A DNA stretch of 64,000 nt from Sediminicola sp035798135 (GTDB lineage: Bacteria > Bacteroidota > Bacteroidia > Flavobacteriales > Flavobacteriaceae): positions 124,001 to 188,000 of the forward strand of contig JAPFBR010000001.1 of NCBI GenBank assembly GCA_035798135.1, given 5' to 3'. A program made the translations under genes and the position numbers. The notes under the pieces were generated by a model. It made no database searches. It saw nothing but the letters and a program-made list of their open reading frames with translations, and was not told where the DNA came from. Positions 63,676 through 64,000 of the stretch are shown one piece after another (the stretch's first letter is position 1; the number at the start of each line of letters is the position of its first letter).

Positions 63676-64000
63676 TAATAGGTTCCATCGTCTATGTCCA
63701 ATGCGGTTTGTGTAAGCTGCAGTGGTTTAAAGGTATCTATCATTACTGCCAATTCCTCAGTTTTTGTATGGCCAATGCTTCGTTCATAAGCTCCGGGGTG
63801 CGGACCATGTGGAATCCCTGCCGGATGTAGGGAAATATACCCTTTGTCAATATTGTTTCTGCTCATAAAGTCTCCATCCACATAATAAAGTACCTCATCG
63901 GAATCTATATTACTGTGATTATAAGGTGCCGGAATGGATTGCGGATGGTAATCGTACATTCTTGGGCAGAAAGAGCAGACCACAAAAGCGCTGGTCTCAA
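63657..64000 (-). CDS. hmgA: Homogentisate 1,2-dioxygenase, C-terminal part (truncated by window)
   Basis: The frame runs through the right edge of the window; 114 C-terminal residues are visible. ETSAFVVCSFCPRMYDYHPQ and HPAGIPHGPHPGAYERSIG are typical of homogentisate dioxygenase; the His residues of the second stretch belong to the iron site region. It opens the ring of homogentisate in tyrosine/phenylalanine breakdown. It ends inside hutG (TAG at 63659-63657). The main part of the gene lies outside the window. Confidence 0.9.
   Translation of the reverse strand, partial: ETSAFVVCSFCPRMYDYHPQSIPAPYNHSNIDSDEVLYYVDGDFMSRNNIDKGYISLHPAGIPHGPHPGAYERSIGHTKTEELAVMIDTFKPLQLTQTALDIDDGTYYQSWLE

Noticed and set aside
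1..64000. CRISPR arrays, tRNA/rRNA genes, transposases, prophage
   Set aside because: No direct-repeat arrays, no cloverleaf or rRNA-like segments and no mobile-element proteins were seen; non-coding gaps are short and explained.

Overview
The window is a contiguous, gene-dense stretch of chromosome from a member of the Bacteroidota, most likely a marine Flavobacteriaceae. The support for this is a low-to-moderate GC content, a SusC/SusD pair, many lipoproteins, Bacteroidetes-type promoter boxes (TTG about 19-22 bases before TAnnTTTG), a mevalonate isoprenoid cluster, and a flavobacterial-style arginine operon that carries proB/proC and an N-acylornithine carbamoyltransferase. I see no rRNA, tRNA, CRISPR array, insertion sequence or prophage.

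Layout. 1-3434 (+): the end of an arsenosugar biosynthesis cluster (C-terminus of a DUF2064-type glycosyltransferase, nucleoside phosphorylase, ArsM, DUF547 protein, TIGR04283-type glycosyltransferase). 3440-5563 (-): a cell-wall amidase and a GH113-like lipoprotein. 5732-8683 (+): an FAD oxidoreductase paired with a membrane 4Fe-4S protein. 8705-12374 (+): a promoter and three glycosyltransferases of a glycolipid or polysaccharide type. 12382-22296 (+): the arginine/proline operon (GNAT, argG, argC, proC, argD, proB, argF', argB, argE, argH). It is preceded by a 27-codon leader ORF that ends in three consecutive Arg codons and overlaps a hairpin, which is a good candidate attenuator. 22371-27269 (-): rluB-like pseudouridine synthase, nitrilase, UbiA prenyltransferase, mevalonate kinase and diphosphomevalonate decarboxylase. 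27363-30550: tspO, a BaiN/HI0933-type flavoprotein, a glycerophosphodiesterase lipoprotein and a small membrane protein. 30655-37449 (-): a maltodextrin operon (two GH13 enzymes, GH65 maltose phosphorylase, beta-phosphoglucomutase), then lacI (-), divergent from susC/susD (+, 39194-43950).

44178-56870 (+) is the least explained block: three tandem ~1,100-residue lipoproteins, each with seven FG-GAP-type repeats, an ASPIC/UnbV domain and seven more repeats. They are followed by a vanadium-haloperoxidase/PAP2-type lipoprotein, an SRPBCC/GyrI-like protein and a DUF456 membrane protein. 56863-63675: a divergent LysR regulator and the histidine-degradation operon hutH-hutI-hutU-hutG, with a palindromic candidate LysR site between them. 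The window ends inside homogentisate 1,2-dioxygenase (-), which overlaps the end of hutG.

How the parts work together. The arginine operon holds nearly a complete linear route from glutamate to arginine plus two of the three proline enzymes (proA is absent). The maltodextrin locus probably imports oligosaccharides through SusCD, hydrolyses them at the cell surface or in the periplasm, and phosphorolyses maltose to beta-glucose-1-phosphate and then glucose-6-phosphate. The hut operon turns histidine into glutamate and formamide. All functions are read from motifs and gene order only; no database search was possible.
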